Positions 44,924 through 53,652 of a DNA stretch of 64,000 nt are shown here, piece by piece. Position 1 is the stretch's first letter. Every line of letters begins with the position of its first letter. A program made the translations under genes and the position numbers. This stretch comes from Phycisphaerae bacterium (GTDB taxonomy: Bacteria > Planctomycetota > Phycisphaerae > UBA1845): positions 1 through 64,000 of the forward strand of contig JAJDDT010000097.1 in NCBI GenBank assembly GCA_029260165.1, read 5' to 3'. Below the pieces are notes generated by a model. That model was not told where the DNA came from. It saw only the letters and a list, made by a program, of their open reading frames with translations, and searched no databases.

Positions 44924-46033
44924 ATGGCAAGATCCAACAGGAAAACGCCGCCCCCCGAGATCAAGGAGCGGATTTCACGCATCCGCCGTGCGATGTCCAG
45001 GGCGAAATTACCCGCGTTTCTGATCACCAGTCATATGGACACGTTTTACGCGACGGGGTTCACGGGCGAGGACTCCGCGATCCTTGTTCTGCCTCGAGCG
45101 GTTCATGTGATCAGCGACGGGCGATTCGACGAGGCGATCGATAACGAGGTTCCCTGGGCGACCAAACATCTTCGCAAGGGGGTGTTGTCCGCCGAAATCG
45201 GCAACGTTTGCAGGAAACTGGGGTTGAAGCGTGTGGGTATTCAGCCTGAGGGTATGTCTCTTGCGACGCATCAGGCCATCAAAAAGGCAATTCGGCCCTG
45301 TCGCCCTGTCGATGCCCCGCCGATTACGGCGACGCTCCGCGAGATAAAATCACAGCAGGAACTCACAATTTTGCGCAAATCGATTCGCATCGCTGAAGAG
45401 GCCATGAAAGCGACCCTTGCGACGATCGAGCCTGGGATGAAGGAGATTGAGGCGGCAGCTCGGCTGGAGTTTGAGATGCGCCATCGCGGTGCTTCGGGGG
45501 TCGCGTTTGGGACGATATGTGCCACAGACGGCAATGCAGCCCATCCGCATGCCCATGCCGGAAACCGGAAATTCAGGAAGTCGTGCATGATTTTATTCGA
45601 CTGGGGTGCACGGTTTGGGTTCTACTGCAGCGACTTGACCCGTGTGTATTTCATCGGTAAGATTCCGCCGCGCATCGGGGATGTGTACGAGATCGTTCTG
45701 GAGGCTCAGTTGGCCGCCATTGATGCGATCCGCCCGGGTCGGCGTTGTTGTGACATTGACGCGGTTGCGCGAAATGTCATCACGAGGGCAGGTTACGGTG
45801 AGCAGTTCACCCATGGGCTTGGCCACGGACTGGGGCTGGATGTGCATGAGGCTCCATCGCTCAGTTGGCGATCTGACAAGCCGTTGAAAGAGGGCATGTT
45901 GGTCACCGTGGAACCCGGTATTTATCTGCCCGGTGTCGGTGGTGTGCGGATTGAGGATGATGTGCTGGTGACCTCTCGCGGTGCGAAGGTGCTGACATCT
46001 ATCGGCAAGGATTTGGACCAGGCAATTCTGTGA
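44924..46033 (+). CDS. Xaa-Pro aminopeptidase/dipeptidase (M24B family)
   Basis: A 369-residue cytoplasmic two-metal peptidase that cuts Xaa-Pro bonds. The N-terminal creatinase-like domain (LPAFLITSHMDTFYATGFTG) precedes the pita-bread catalytic domain. Metal ligands: Asp in LFDWGARFG, Asp in YCSDLTR, His in THGLGHGLGLDVHE, Glu in VTVEPGIYLPG and Glu in GVRIEDDVLV. The pair VHEAPSL is also typical. It lies 44 bases upstream of accB; a peptidase gene before accBC is a common bacterial order, usually with efp between them, which is missing here. Confidence 0.9.
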   Translation: MARSNRKTPPPEIKERISRIRRAMSRAKLPAFLITSHMDTFYATGFTGEDSAILVLPRAVHVISDGRFDEAIDNEVPWATKHLRKGVLSAEIGNVCRKLGLKRVGIQPEGMSLATHQAIKKAIRPCRPVDAPPITATLREIKSQQELTILRKSIRIAEEAMKATLATIEPGMKEIEAAARLEFEMRHRGASGVAFGTICATDGNAAHPHAHAGNRKFRKSCMILFDWGARFGFYCSDLTRVYFIGKIPPRIGDVYEIVLEAQLAAIDAIRPGRRCCDIDAVARNVITRAGYGEQFTHGLGHGLGLDVHEAPSLSWRSDKPLKEGMLVTVEPGIYLPGVGGVRIEDDVLVTSRGAKVLTSIGKDLDQAIL

Positions 46034-46077
46034 TCCGTCGGCGAATCCGGCGATCGTATTCATAGGCAATTCACGGC

Positions 46078-46560
46078 GTGGAAATTGACAAGGTCAAAGA
46101 ACTCGTGCGGTTGATGGTCGACAATGAGTTGTCGAGCATCTCGATCCGCAATGGTGGTGAGGAAATCACGCTTCGGCGCCCGGGCAAGGCAGAAGTCGGA
46201 CCGGCCGTCGTGGAGCATGTTGTGGCAGCGCCGATTCTACCTGTGACGGGTGGGGGTGGGGTTGAGCCTCAACCTGCCGCCGGGGTTGAGGCTGCTGCGG
46301 AAGCGGATGCCGATGCGGATCTCATTCCGATTCGCTCGCCCATGGTGGGAACTTATTATTCGTCCGCCAACCCGGATGCATCGTCGTTTGTGCAAGTCGG
46401 TGACAAGATCCGCGCGGATTCGGTTGTTTGCATCATCGAAGCGATGAAGGTGTTCAATGAAATTCGGGCGGAGGTTGTGGGTGTGATCGAACGCATTCTG
46501 GTCGGCAACGAGGAAGCGATCGAATATGGCCAACCGTTGTTTCTCGTCCGTGCGAACTGA
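46078..46560 (+). CDS. accB: Biotin carboxyl carrier protein of acetyl-CoA carboxylase
   Basis: A 160-residue BCCP. The N-terminal helix (IDKVKELVRLMVDNELSSI) and RRPGK strand are as in E. coli AccB. An Ala/Pro/Glu-rich linker leads to the biotinyl domain, which begins IRSPMVGTYYSSANPDA and has the biotin site EAMKVFNEI with Lys124. It carries the carboxyl group between biotin carboxylase and the AccAD transferase in fatty-acid synthesis. GTG start at 46078. accC follows after 30 bases. Confidence 0.93.
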   Translation: MEIDKVKELVRLMVDNELSSISIRNGGEEITLRRPGKAEVGPAVVEHVVAAPILPVTGGGGVEPQPAAGVEAAAEADADADLIPIRSPMVGTYYSSANPDASSFVQVGDKIRADSVVCIIEAMKVFNEIRAEVVGVIERILVGNEEAIEYGQPLFLVRAN

Positions 46561-46590
46561 TTTCCCGGTGCAGATCGTCAACCCAGCAAA

Positions 46591-47937
46591 ATGTTCAAAC
46601 GAGTCCTGATAGCCAATCGCGGGGAGATTGCCCTCCGCATTCTTCGTGCCTGTCACGAACTGAATGTTGAGGCTGTCTGCGTTTATTCTGAAGAGGATCG
46701 GGACGCTTCCTATGTGGCGATGGCGGACCGGGCCATCTGCATCGGACCGGCTGCTGCCAAAGACAGCTATCTCAAGAGCGACCGAATCATTGCGGCGGCG
46801 GAGGTCGCGAATGCGGATGCGATTCATCCGGGATATGGATTCCTTGCGGAAAACGCCGCATTTGCGGACAAATGTCGCGAGTCCAACATTGAGTTTGTCG
46901 GTCCCACTTCCGACTCGATGAGAAAACTGGGCGACAAAGCCACGGCGATTCAAATCGCGAGATCGGCGAAGGTTCCGACGATTTCGGGTAGTGATGGTGC
47001 TCTTGAGAATTCGCGTGAGGCTGCGACGGTCGCCAAAAAACTGGGTTATCCGGTAATGCTCAAGGCGAGTGCGGGGGGCGGTGGTCGCGGGATGCGCATC
47101 GCGCACAATGCCAAAGAGTTGCAGGAAGCCTTCGCATCGGCACAACAGGAGGCCGGGGCTGCGTTCAATGATTCGACCATCTATCTGGAGCGGTACCTTG
47201 AGCATCCGCGACATGTCGAGGTGCAGATTCTTGCGGACAATCATGGTCACATCGTTCACCTGCACGAACGCGACTGTTCGGTGCAGCGTCGATATCAAAA
47301 GCTGATCGAGGAGTCTCCGTCTCCGGGGCTTGATGCGCGGACGCGGACGGATTTGCTCAAGGCGGCTGTTCGACTCGCCAAGGTCGGTGGATTTACCAAT
47401 GCGGGGACCGTTGAGTTTCTCGTGGAGGGGAAACGCAGTTTCTATTTTATCGAGGCGAACACGCGTATTCAGGTCGAACATCCCGTGACGGAAATGGTGA
47501 CGGGGATTGATTTGATCAAGGCGCAATTACGCATCGCCGCCAATGAGCCGTTGCCGTTTACGCAGCGGGATATCAAGTCGACTGGAGCCGCCATCGAGTG
47601 CCGTATCAACGCGGAAGACCCGGACAACGGATTCATGCCCTCGGCTGGTGGTATTAAGACATTTCGCCCGCCGGGTGGGTTTGGTGTTCGTGTCGATACG
47701 CATGTTCATGACGGGTATAGAATTTCCCCACGGTACGATTCGATGATCGCCAAGCTGCTCGTGCATCAGAAAACGCGCGAAGACGCTATCGACACGATGC
47801 TGCGGTGTTTGCGTGAGTTTTCGATCGCGCCCAACAAGACGACCATCCCGCTGCATCAGAAGATTTTCGCGATGGAGGCGTTTCGCAAGGGAGAGGTTGA
47901 CACCGGATTTGTCGCGCGGCACCTCGAAGGCATGTAA
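46591..47937 (+). CDS. accC: Biotin carboxylase subunit of acetyl-CoA carboxylase
   Basis: A 448-residue ATP-grasp enzyme that carboxylates the biotin on AccB. The opening FKRVLIANRGEIALRILRAC is the biotin-carboxylase N-terminal domain; KASAGGGGRGMRI is the Gly-rich ATP lid; HLHERDCSVQRRYQKLIEES and YFIEANTRIQVEHPVTE are active-site blocks with the catalytic Glu and Arg. EANTR replaces the usual EMNTR and should not harm catalysis. The C-terminal domain is complete. accA and accD are elsewhere. Confidence 0.96.
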   Translation: MFKRVLIANRGEIALRILRACHELNVEAVCVYSEEDRDASYVAMADRAICIGPAAAKDSYLKSDRIIAAAEVANADAIHPGYGFLAENAAFADKCRESNIEFVGPTSDSMRKLGDKATAIQIARSAKVPTISGSDGALENSREAATVAKKLGYPVMLKASAGGGGRGMRIAHNAKELQEAFASAQQEAGAAFNDSTIYLERYLEHPRHVEVQILADNHGHIVHLHERDCSVQRRYQKLIEESPSPGLDARTRTDLLKAAVRLAKVGGFTNAGTVEFLVEGKRSFYFIEANTRIQVEHPVTEMVTGIDLIKAQLRIAANEPLPFTQRDIKSTGAAIECRINAEDPDNGFMPSAGGIKTFRPPGGFGVRVDTHVHDGYRISPRYDSMIAKLLVHQKTREDAIDTMLRCLREFSIAPNKTTIPLHQKIFAMEAFRKGEVDTGFVARHLEGM

Positions 47938-47997
47938 CGGTTCGCAACCGCTCCAAACCACTCGATGATGATTCTCCGCAAGCGACGATCGCGATCA

Positions 47998-48861
47998 TTA
48001 CGGCGCGTTCTTGCTCCGTCCCCAATCATTGAGTCGTCGATCGAATGGAATCCGGTGGACGCTGTATCCGACGGCGGTGTTCAGCCATTGACGGCGAACG
48101 GTACTGGCGAGATAGGCGACGACATCGTGCAGAGTGGCTGACGCCGCGCCGGTGCGCTGCCTGTAGTAGTCGATGAAATCCGACCTGCGATCAAGAATCA
48201 CCGGGCTGACCATCAACCACTGCTCAACATGATCGATCGTGACCATCGCGTGGTTGTCCATCGCCCGCTGTGCGATCCGTCTCAGTTGATCCTCCAGTCC
48301 TGTCGGACGCAGCGGCGTCCCCTGGATCGCGGGCGATCCAATGGCTGCATCGCACAAAGCCAACAGCACCCTTGCGTCACCCCCGGCTGCGTCCCACGCC
48401 AACGTGCGAACCTCCGCAAGCGTGCGTTTCCTGCCGTCGATGATCGTACGGAACCGATGGTCGGGGACACCGATGTCGTGGCCATGCATGCTTTGGGGAG
48501 CGTCTGAAAGCAGAACGGCTTTCAACATAAGCGCGTTGTAGACGTTTACATAGTAGCAGGTTTTCTCATTTCGCGTCGGGAACGATTCGGGTGTTGTTTC
48601 AGGCCCCGCGTCTGCGACCATCGACAGGTAGTCGTCCAGTGGTTGGCGGTGTCCGGTCAGGTGATCGTAACGCACCAGATCATCGGTGACGTTTTCGCGG
48701 AGGACCGTCGCCCATGCGAAGTCGTTGTATCGCACAGGACCATCTTTCGATTGATCCTTTTCGATGACGATGTCCGTGTGATGCTCGCCACACCCCACGA
48801 ACGTCACCGCCATCGTGACGCCGCATAATATCCCGACCAGCAGTTTCGATTTCACGTTCAT
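47998..48861 (-). CDS. DUF547 lipoprotein
   Basis: A 287-residue exported protein. MNVKSKLLVGILCGVTMAVT then FVGC-G is a lipoprotein signal with a good lipobox. The DUF547 domain follows: FAWATVLRENVTDDLVRYDHL, ETCYYVNVYNALMLKAVL after a PTRNEK turn, and the Cys/His-rich end LLALCDAAIGSPAIQGTPLRP. DUF547 shares distant features with thiol hydrolase folds, but no reaction is known. Its ATG overlaps the stop codon of the DUF1015 gene (ATGA), so both are translated together. Confidence 0.8.
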   Translation of the reverse strand: MNVKSKLLVGILCGVTMAVTFVGCGEHHTDIVIEKDQSKDGPVRYNDFAWATVLRENVTDDLVRYDHLTGHRQPLDDYLSMVADAGPETTPESFPTRNEKTCYYVNVYNALMLKAVLLSDAPQSMHGHDIGVPDHRFRTIIDGRKRTLAEVRTLAWDAAGGDARVLLALCDAAIGSPAIQGTPLRPTGLEDQLRRIAQRAMDNHAMVTIDHVEQWLMVSPVILDRRSDFIDYYRQRTGAASATLHDVVAYLASTVRRQWLNTAVGYSVHRIPFDRRLNDWGRSKNAP

Positions 48862-50105
48862 ACCAGTGGATTAATCAGCAGCCCGGTTGCGATTTTCGGA
48901 TAGAAATAGGTGCTCTTTTGCGGCATGACATCACCCGATTCGCTGACGGTCCGCATTTCCGCCATGGTCGGTGCTTTGCAAAGAATGGCCAACCCGTTTT
49001 CGTCTGCGGCGATCTTTCGAGCCTTCGCCTCCGATTTGATGTAGCGGATATTGGGATCGCCATCGAGTTTCGGCGTCAGCAGCTCCTCGAGCAACAACCT
49101 GTGCAGATAGGCCAGGTCGAGATTTCGCCATGCTTCTGATTTGTTCGGTTCAAGCGAACCTAACTTGTCACGCCGGCTGAATCGAACCGGGTTGTTCACA
49201 CCATCCGCACCGACGACGACCAGGTCAGCCTCGGATTCACCACATGCCTCGCACCCGCTCTCCCACGCAGCCAACAGATCGCCAGCCGTCAACCCGCCTG
49301 TTTCAACCAACACGCGATGAGTCGGAAGGATCAGATTCCCCGGATCGTCCATGCTCGCCAACGCAATCAGGACGAATCGCGCCGGATGATCCTCTGGTAA
49401 CGAACCCCTGGCCTGCTCGATGGCCCATTCACAATAATTCAGTGACGTGGTGTATCGATGATGACCGTCGGCGATGTAGACATTCTCCGATGCGAGCGTT
49501 TCCTGTAGTTTTGAAATAATCGCATCGTCGGAAATGATCCAAAACCGATTCTCCACGCCCCCCATCGTCGCCGCCGCGTCAGGCGATCCAGCCACCACGG
49601 ACGCAACAGCCTCACCTGTCGCGTTCTGCGGATCACGAAACAACCCGAAAACCGGCGACAGATTGCTCGACGTCGCCTTCATCAACGCCAATCGATCCTC
49701 TTTCGGACCGCCGAATGTTGACTCATGCGGCAGCACCTTGCCGACGGAAAACGGCTCCAGTCGCAAACGCGCGAAAATTATCGGACGCGTGTAGGTCGTA
49801 CCGTCGTGGGTGAACGTCTGATGGTAGACGTACATCGCCGGCTGATTCTCGCGCACCAGCGTTCCGTCCGCCTTCCATGCGTCGAACGTCCGCGCTGCCT
49901 GTTCGTAGCACTCGGCTGGTCCCAGCGCTTTGGGCGGCATGTGCGGCAGGTCGATGGCGACGATATTGCGGTCGTCCTGTTTCAGCAGTCGGGCCTTGTC
50001 CGCCTCGTTGAGCACGTCGTACGGCGGGGCAATCCGTCCGGACACGTCTCCGCCCAACGCCTGGAAATCATATCGATACGCCCGAAATGGTGCGATTTCA
50101 GCCAC
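48858..50105 (-). CDS. DUF1015 family protein
   Basis: A 415-residue cytoplasmic protein. The family blocks are clear: FRAYRYD with IAPPYDVLNEADKARLL, VYHQTFTHDGTTYTR, VLPHESTFGGPKEDRLALMK and VYIADGHHRYTTSLNY. The HESTF and DGHHRY motifs are strictly conserved in DUF1015 and suggest a metal or phosphate site. The family is often near serine or D-3-phosphoglycerate genes, which are absent here. The DUF547 gene overlaps its stop. Function unknown. Confidence 0.85.
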   Translation of the reverse strand: MAEIAPFRAYRYDFQALGGDVSGRIAPPYDVLNEADKARLLKQDDRNIVAIDLPHMPPKALGPAECYEQAARTFDAWKADGTLVRENQPAMYVYHQTFTHDGTTYTRPIIFARLRLEPFSVGKVLPHESTFGGPKEDRLALMKATSSNLSPVFGLFRDPQNATGEAVASVVAGSPDAAATMGGVENRFWIISDDAIISKLQETLASENVYIADGHHRYTTSLNYCEWAIEQARGSLPEDHPARFVLIALASMDDPGNLILPTHRVLVETGGLTAGDLLAAWESGCEACGESEADLVVVGADGVNNPVRFSRRDKLGSLEPNKSEAWRNLDLAYLHRLLLEELLTPKLDGDPNIRYIKSEAKARKIAADENGLAILCKAPTMAEMRTVSESGDVMPQKSTYFYPKIATGLLINPLV

Positions 50106-50258
50106 GATTACGTCCTTTCCACAATGAACTCAGCCAAGTCGCTCACCATATAACCCCCCCAACCGACGATCGCAACCAATTCCAACGCCCCGCCTGGGAT
50201 TTCGCAACGATTACACCGCCCCGCTGCCGATAATTCCGATAAGCCGACTGCGCGTCGG

Positions 50259-50332
50259 CGATGGCAAGGGACTACCCGGATTCCGAACTTACGGAGCCTG
50301 TCGCATGGAAACAACGCTCGATCTCGCCACGG
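50259..50332 (+). pseudogene. Duplicated 5' end of the QueC-like gene
   Basis: GACTACCCGGATTCCG, then ACTTACGGAGCCTG, then ATGGAAACAACGCTC is repeated almost exactly at 50507-50581, where it forms the leader and first codons of the QueC-like gene. This copy has the start codon at 50305 and about nine matching codons, then runs into the 19-bp tandem repeat. It cannot make a useful protein. The arrangement suggests that the palindromic element and its tandem units were inserted with, or later caused, duplication of about 70 bp. Confidence 0.75.
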
Positions 50333-50421
50333 ATAATGGGTGGCCCACTGATGATGGGTGACCCCACGGATGATGGGTGACCCCACGGATGATGGGTGAC
50401 CCCACGGATGATGGGTGGCCC
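50331..50421. repeat. Tandem array of 19-bp units
   Basis: Three exact units GATGATGGGTGACCCCACG (50350-50368, 50369-50387, 50388-50406) lie between a variant first unit (50331-50349) and a partial last unit (50407-50421). Each unit contains the short palindrome GGGTGACCC. The last unit merges into the 84-bp composite. Confidence 0.9.
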
Positions 50422-50495
50422 ACCTCTTTAGAGGTGGGGGACTCGATTTGAGTTCCGGATTCGACTCCCCCACGGCTAAAGCCATGGGCCACCCA
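50412..50495 (-). repeat. 84-bp palindromic composite (two inverted family B elements), copy 1
   Basis: Two family B elements in opposite directions, ending in TGGGTGGCCC and GGGCCACCCA, form one large inverted structure. The reverse complement matches 60761-60844 over all 84 bases with about seven differences, most in the 15-base centre. The inner stems are CCACCTC-TTTA-GAGGTGG and CCACGGC-TAAA-GCCATGG. Confidence 0.9.
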
Positions 50496-50553
50496 ACCAT
50501 CAAACGACGGATAACGAAGGACTACCCGGATTCCGACTTACGGAGCCTGCCGC

Positions 50554-51201
50554 ATGGAAACAACGCTCATTCTCGCCACGGGTGGGATTAACAGCACGGT
50601 GGCGATCTCACGTCTGGTCAGCGAATTCCGCGTCCATGTGCTGCACGTCGATCATGGTCAACCCGCCGCCGCCAAACAGCATGAATCCGTCCAGCGCATC
50701 GCCGACGCGATGGCGTGCGAGCTGCACACGATTGAGATCGGCAGCGGTACGAACGGATTTGAACCACCGCAGGACGGACGCCGCGCACCGGGAACCATGT
50801 TGGCCATCCTCGCCCACGCACAGCACCTCGCCCTGAAAAACAATATACCGCAACTCGTCCTCGGGACGTCGCAGATGTGCAACGAAAAGGACACGGAAAC
50901 CGAGCACGGGCATGGCGATCCCGACATGAAACATGTGTTCCTTCACGCAGCCACGATCGCGATGGAATTGAATCTGCCATCCAAACGAAAGCTGGACGTC
51001 GAACTACCCTTCATCGATGTCAGCCGCACCGATATCGTGAAGCTCGGACAACGCATCGGCACGCCGTTCCACTTGACGTGGTCCTGCGACGAACCGACCG
51101 CAGAACCGTGCGGCCAATGTCGTTCGTGCAATTCACGCTCCGCCGCGTTCCAGGAAACCGGCATACCAGACCCGCTTTTCGCAACCGCGGCGTCGGCGTA
51201 G
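50554..51201 (+). CDS. QueC-like protein with degenerate PP-loop
   Basis: A 215-residue relative of 7-cyano-7-deazaguanine synthase. The C-terminal half is strongly QueC-like: ELPFIDVSRTDIVKLGQRIG, PFHLTWSCDEP and the four-Cys zinc site CDEPTAEPCGQCRSC, then FQETGIPDP. The N-terminal PP-loop of QueC is SGGxDS; here it reads ATGGINST, so the invariant Asp is lost although the Gly pair and last Ser remain. ATP activation may be changed or absent. It may make preQ0 for tRNA or DNA modification, or be a diverged paralogue. No queD, queE, queF or DNA-modification genes are near. The 5' end is duplicated upstream. Confidence 0.75.
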   Translation: METTLILATGGINSTVAISRLVSEFRVHVLHVDHGQPAAAKQHESVQRIADAMACELHTIEIGSGTNGFEPPQDGRRAPGTMLAILAHAQHLALKNNIPQLVLGTSQMCNEKDTETEHGHGDPDMKHVFLHAATIAMELNLPSKRKLDVELPFIDVSRTDIVKLGQRIGTPFHLTWSCDEPTAEPCGQCRSCNSRSAAFQETGIPDPLFATAASA

Positions 51202-51203
51202 TA

Positions 51204-51941
51204 TCAGTTCATGAAGTAATACCAGAATCGCGCAATTGGATGATATGAGCGCCTTCCCGGCTTCGTTGGTCCCGGATCGTATTCGAAGCCGACATTCTCC
51301 CATCCAAAATTTCCCGTATCAAAAATAACGGTCTTTCGCCCGGATATTCCCGTGCGTAGCTCTGAGAAATAAACAAAGTAGAGCCCGACCCACCTTCGTT
51401 GGACTGACATCCCTGATAGTTGATCCTTGACCGCCTGCTCGAATGCCGTCTGGCTCAGACGAAATCTTACCGTCAATGGCCAGGGTCGAGGCAAGAAACA
51501 GGACACCGAAATCATGAAACAAACCGGCAGAGTCAACCATCGTCGGGACCAGAATCTTGTACTCCATACCGGGTTGGCCTTGCGAAAGAATCCCGCTTTC
51601 AAACACCGATAGAATTTCGCGACCCAGATCAACCCCAAAAAGGCGCAAACCGTGCTGGAGACCAGCTCATAGCCAAGTGCCGCAAGAATGCCAAGCCCGA
51701 ATGGTCCACTTCTAACAAACGCAAGGACCAATGCAGCGACAACCGCCAGCCAATTCCCTACGCGAGTCGGCTCGGACCACAGCACTCGACCCAATCCGCC
51801 CCTTGATTGCAAAAGGACCGTCGCAGGATCGTTCGGATCAAATCGCCGGCCACATTCCGGGCATCGCGGTTCGGTCAGATCGCGCAGGAGATAATGGCAA
51901 TCGAGACAGCGCGGGTACTCTTTTTCAATGGGTGGTATCAC
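51204..51941 (-). CDS. Zinc-ribbon membrane protein
   Basis: A 245-residue protein. It begins with a zinc ribbon, CLDCHYLLRDLTEPRCPECG (CxxC...CPxC), followed by four hydrophobic stretches (WLAVVAALVLAFV, LGILAALGYELVSSTVCAFLGLIWVA, LPVCFMISVSCFL). The soluble C-terminal part is Trp/Tyr-rich and has no recognised domain. Such RCPECG ribbon proteins are frequent in planctomycetes and of unknown role. The start is GTG 51941, which overlaps the next upstream gene by 17 bases, so the two are cotranscribed. Confidence 0.65.
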   Translation of the reverse strand: MIPPIEKEYPRCLDCHYLLRDLTEPRCPECGRRFDPNDPATVLLQSRGGLGRVLWSEPTRVGNWLAVVAALVLAFVRSGPFGLGILAALGYELVSSTVCAFLGLIWVAKFYRCLKAGFFRKANPVWSTRFWSRRWLTLPVCFMISVSCFLPRPWPLTVRFRLSQTAFEQAVKDQLSGMSVQRRWVGLYFVYFSELRTGISGRKTVIFDTGNFGWENVGFEYDPGPTKPGRRSYHPIARFWYYFMN

Positions 51942-52392
51942 GAGCTTTCACCATGGCCCCACATTCCGGACACCTGCCCGACTCGTTACCGGTCAGGTCG
52001 TATCCGCATTTCTGACATTCCCAGGGACGCCGCTTTCGAGCACGATACCAGACAACGCCGGTCGGCATCAGACACGCCGCAAACACCGCCCACGATGGCA
52101 CCACGACCCCCGTTGTCGCGCCATTTCGCAGGCGGATCATATCGAACCAGTAATTCGATCGCCAATACATGATCGACTGCTCATGGTCCCACCCGGGTTT
52201 GACACCTCGATAGATTTTGCCGTTCCAAATGACGACGATCCGTCCGCTGCCACCCTGCACGATCCACTGCCTGTCAGCACTGCCCCAGCGCACGCGATGC
52301 ATCAGGCTCGCCAGCGAACCAAACGCGATCGCCAGCATCAGGATGACGCCAACCCAAAGCAGAACCCGTCGCACGCGTACCACACCATCCAT
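51925..52392 (-). CDS. Small membrane protein with C-terminal zinc ribbon
   Basis: A 155-residue protein with one hydrophobic helix near the start (VLLWVGVILMLAIAFGSLAS), a beta-rich middle (WIVQGGSGRIVVIWNGKIYR), a second helix (PSWAVFAACLMPTGVVWY), and a C-terminal zinc ribbon CQKCGYDLTGN then RCPECG. The ribbon matches that of the following gene, so the pair probably arose from one family. ATG 52392 is chosen with GAGG 12 bases upstream; the frame extends to 52440. Function unknown. Confidence 0.6.
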   Translation of the reverse strand: MDGVVRVRRVLLWVGVILMLAIAFGSLASLMHRVRWGSADRQWIVQGGSGRIVVIWNGKIYRGVKPGWDHEQSIMYWRSNYWFDMIRLRNGATTGVVVPSWAVFAACLMPTGVVWYRARKRRPWECQKCGYDLTGNESGRCPECGAMVKARDTTH

Positions 52393-52498
52393 CGCAACAA
52401 TCAACCTCAATTTCACGCAACACGCCCGACATGTTACCATGCGGAGACGAATATCCTACGAATCGAATCACAATACAGCCTAGGGACCGGCCAGAACC

Positions 52499-53539
52499 AT
52501 GCCTCAAACGATCGACCTACGCAGCGATACGGTGACAAAACCTTCGACCGCCATGCTGGAAGCCATGACCACCGCCGAGGTCGGCGACGACGTCCTCGGC
52601 GACGACCCCACGGTCATCAAGCTCCAGGAGCGGATGGCCAGGCTGTTTGGAAAAGAAGCCGCCCTGTACGTCCCGTCCGGCTCGATGGCCAACCAGACCG
52701 CGATCAAATCCCAGACCGAATCGGGCGACGAGATCATCACCCATCAGGACAATCACATCTACCATTACGAAGGCGGCGCACCGGCTGGACTGTCGGGCTG
52801 CTCGATGCGACTCCTTACCGGCGACAACGGGCAATTCACCGCCAAGGACGTCGAAGCCGCCATCCGTCCGACCGATTCGCACTTTCCGCAGTCCAGGCTC
52901 GTCGTGATCGAAAACACGCACAACCGCGGCGGCGGATCCGTCTGGTCGCTGGACCGGATCAGGGAAATCCACGGCGTCGCCCGCGAGCACGATCTACGCC
53001 TCCATCTCGACGGTGCCCGCATCTGGAACGCGTGCGCGGTCTCGGGATTACCACCCGCCGACTACGCCCAATATTTCGACAGCGTCTCCGCCTGTTTCTC
53101 CAAAGGCCTTGGCGCCCCCGTCGGGTCAGCCGTCATGGGCGACCACGATCTGATCCGCCGCTGCCATCGCTACCGAAAAATGTTCGGCGGTGGGATGCGC
53201 CAGACTGGCATCCTCGCCGCCGCCGCCCTTTTCGCATTAGACAACAACGTCGATCGGCTCAAAACCGATCACGCCAACGCCGGGAAACTGGCCCGGTCAC
53301 TGGGTGAAATGCCCCACCTCCGGATCGACCCCAAATCCGTCGAATCCAATATCCTGTACTTCGATTTGGACGCTAACTACATGTCGGCAAAGGAATTATG
53401 TGACAAGATGGACTCAGCCGGGGTACGCATGCTGGCTATCGGACCCTACCGCGTCCGCGCCGTGACCCATCTGGACGTATCAAGCAACGACATCGACCAC
53501 GCCATCGAGATTATTGGCAGGATCGTCCGCGCGAGATGA
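52499..53539 (+). CDS. ltaE: Low-specificity L-threonine aldolase
   Basis: A 346-residue PLP enzyme of fold type I that splits threonine or allo-threonine into glycine and acetaldehyde. IDLRSDTVTKPSTAMLEAM and EVGDDVLGDDPTV are the classic opening. YVPSGSMANQ binds the cofactor, LHLDGARIWNA holds the Asp for the pyridine nitrogen, and CFSKGLGAPVGS carries the Schiff-base Lys202. It has its own short promoter region of about 100 bases and no operon partners. Confidence 0.93.
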   Translation: MPQTIDLRSDTVTKPSTAMLEAMTTAEVGDDVLGDDPTVIKLQERMARLFGKEAALYVPSGSMANQTAIKSQTESGDEIITHQDNHIYHYEGGAPAGLSGCSMRLLTGDNGQFTAKDVEAAIRPTDSHFPQSRLVVIENTHNRGGGSVWSLDRIREIHGVAREHDLRLHLDGARIWNACAVSGLPPADYAQYFDSVSACFSKGLGAPVGSAVMGDHDLIRRCHRYRKMFGGGMRQTGILAAAALFALDNNVDRLKTDHANAGKLARSLGEMPHLRIDPKSVESNILYFDLDANYMSAKELCDKMDSAGVRMLAIGPYRVRAVTHLDVSSNDIDHAIEIIGRIVRAR

Positions 53540-53652
53540 CAGACGTCCACACGATTTCAAAAAGGTGTTTAACCAACGCATCGAATCTGCTATTCTGGCT
53601 ATCGAATGGAACGGAATACATGAACTGACAATTCAACGGAAGGGGTAGGAAG

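Larger units (their letters stand above)
50106..50553. other. Repeat-filled region upstream of the QueC-like gene
   Basis: A 448-base divergent gap dominated by repeats: a duplicated piece of the following gene's start (50259-50332 versus 50507-50581), five 19-bp tandem units (50331-50421) and an 84-bp palindromic composite (50412-50495). Divergent promoters must lie near 50110-50250 or between the elements. No gene is called. Confidence 0.55.

Noticed and set aside
50331..50421. Tandem 19-bp units considered as a CRISPR array
   Set aside because: The units are directly adjacent with no spacers, and no cas gene is in the window.
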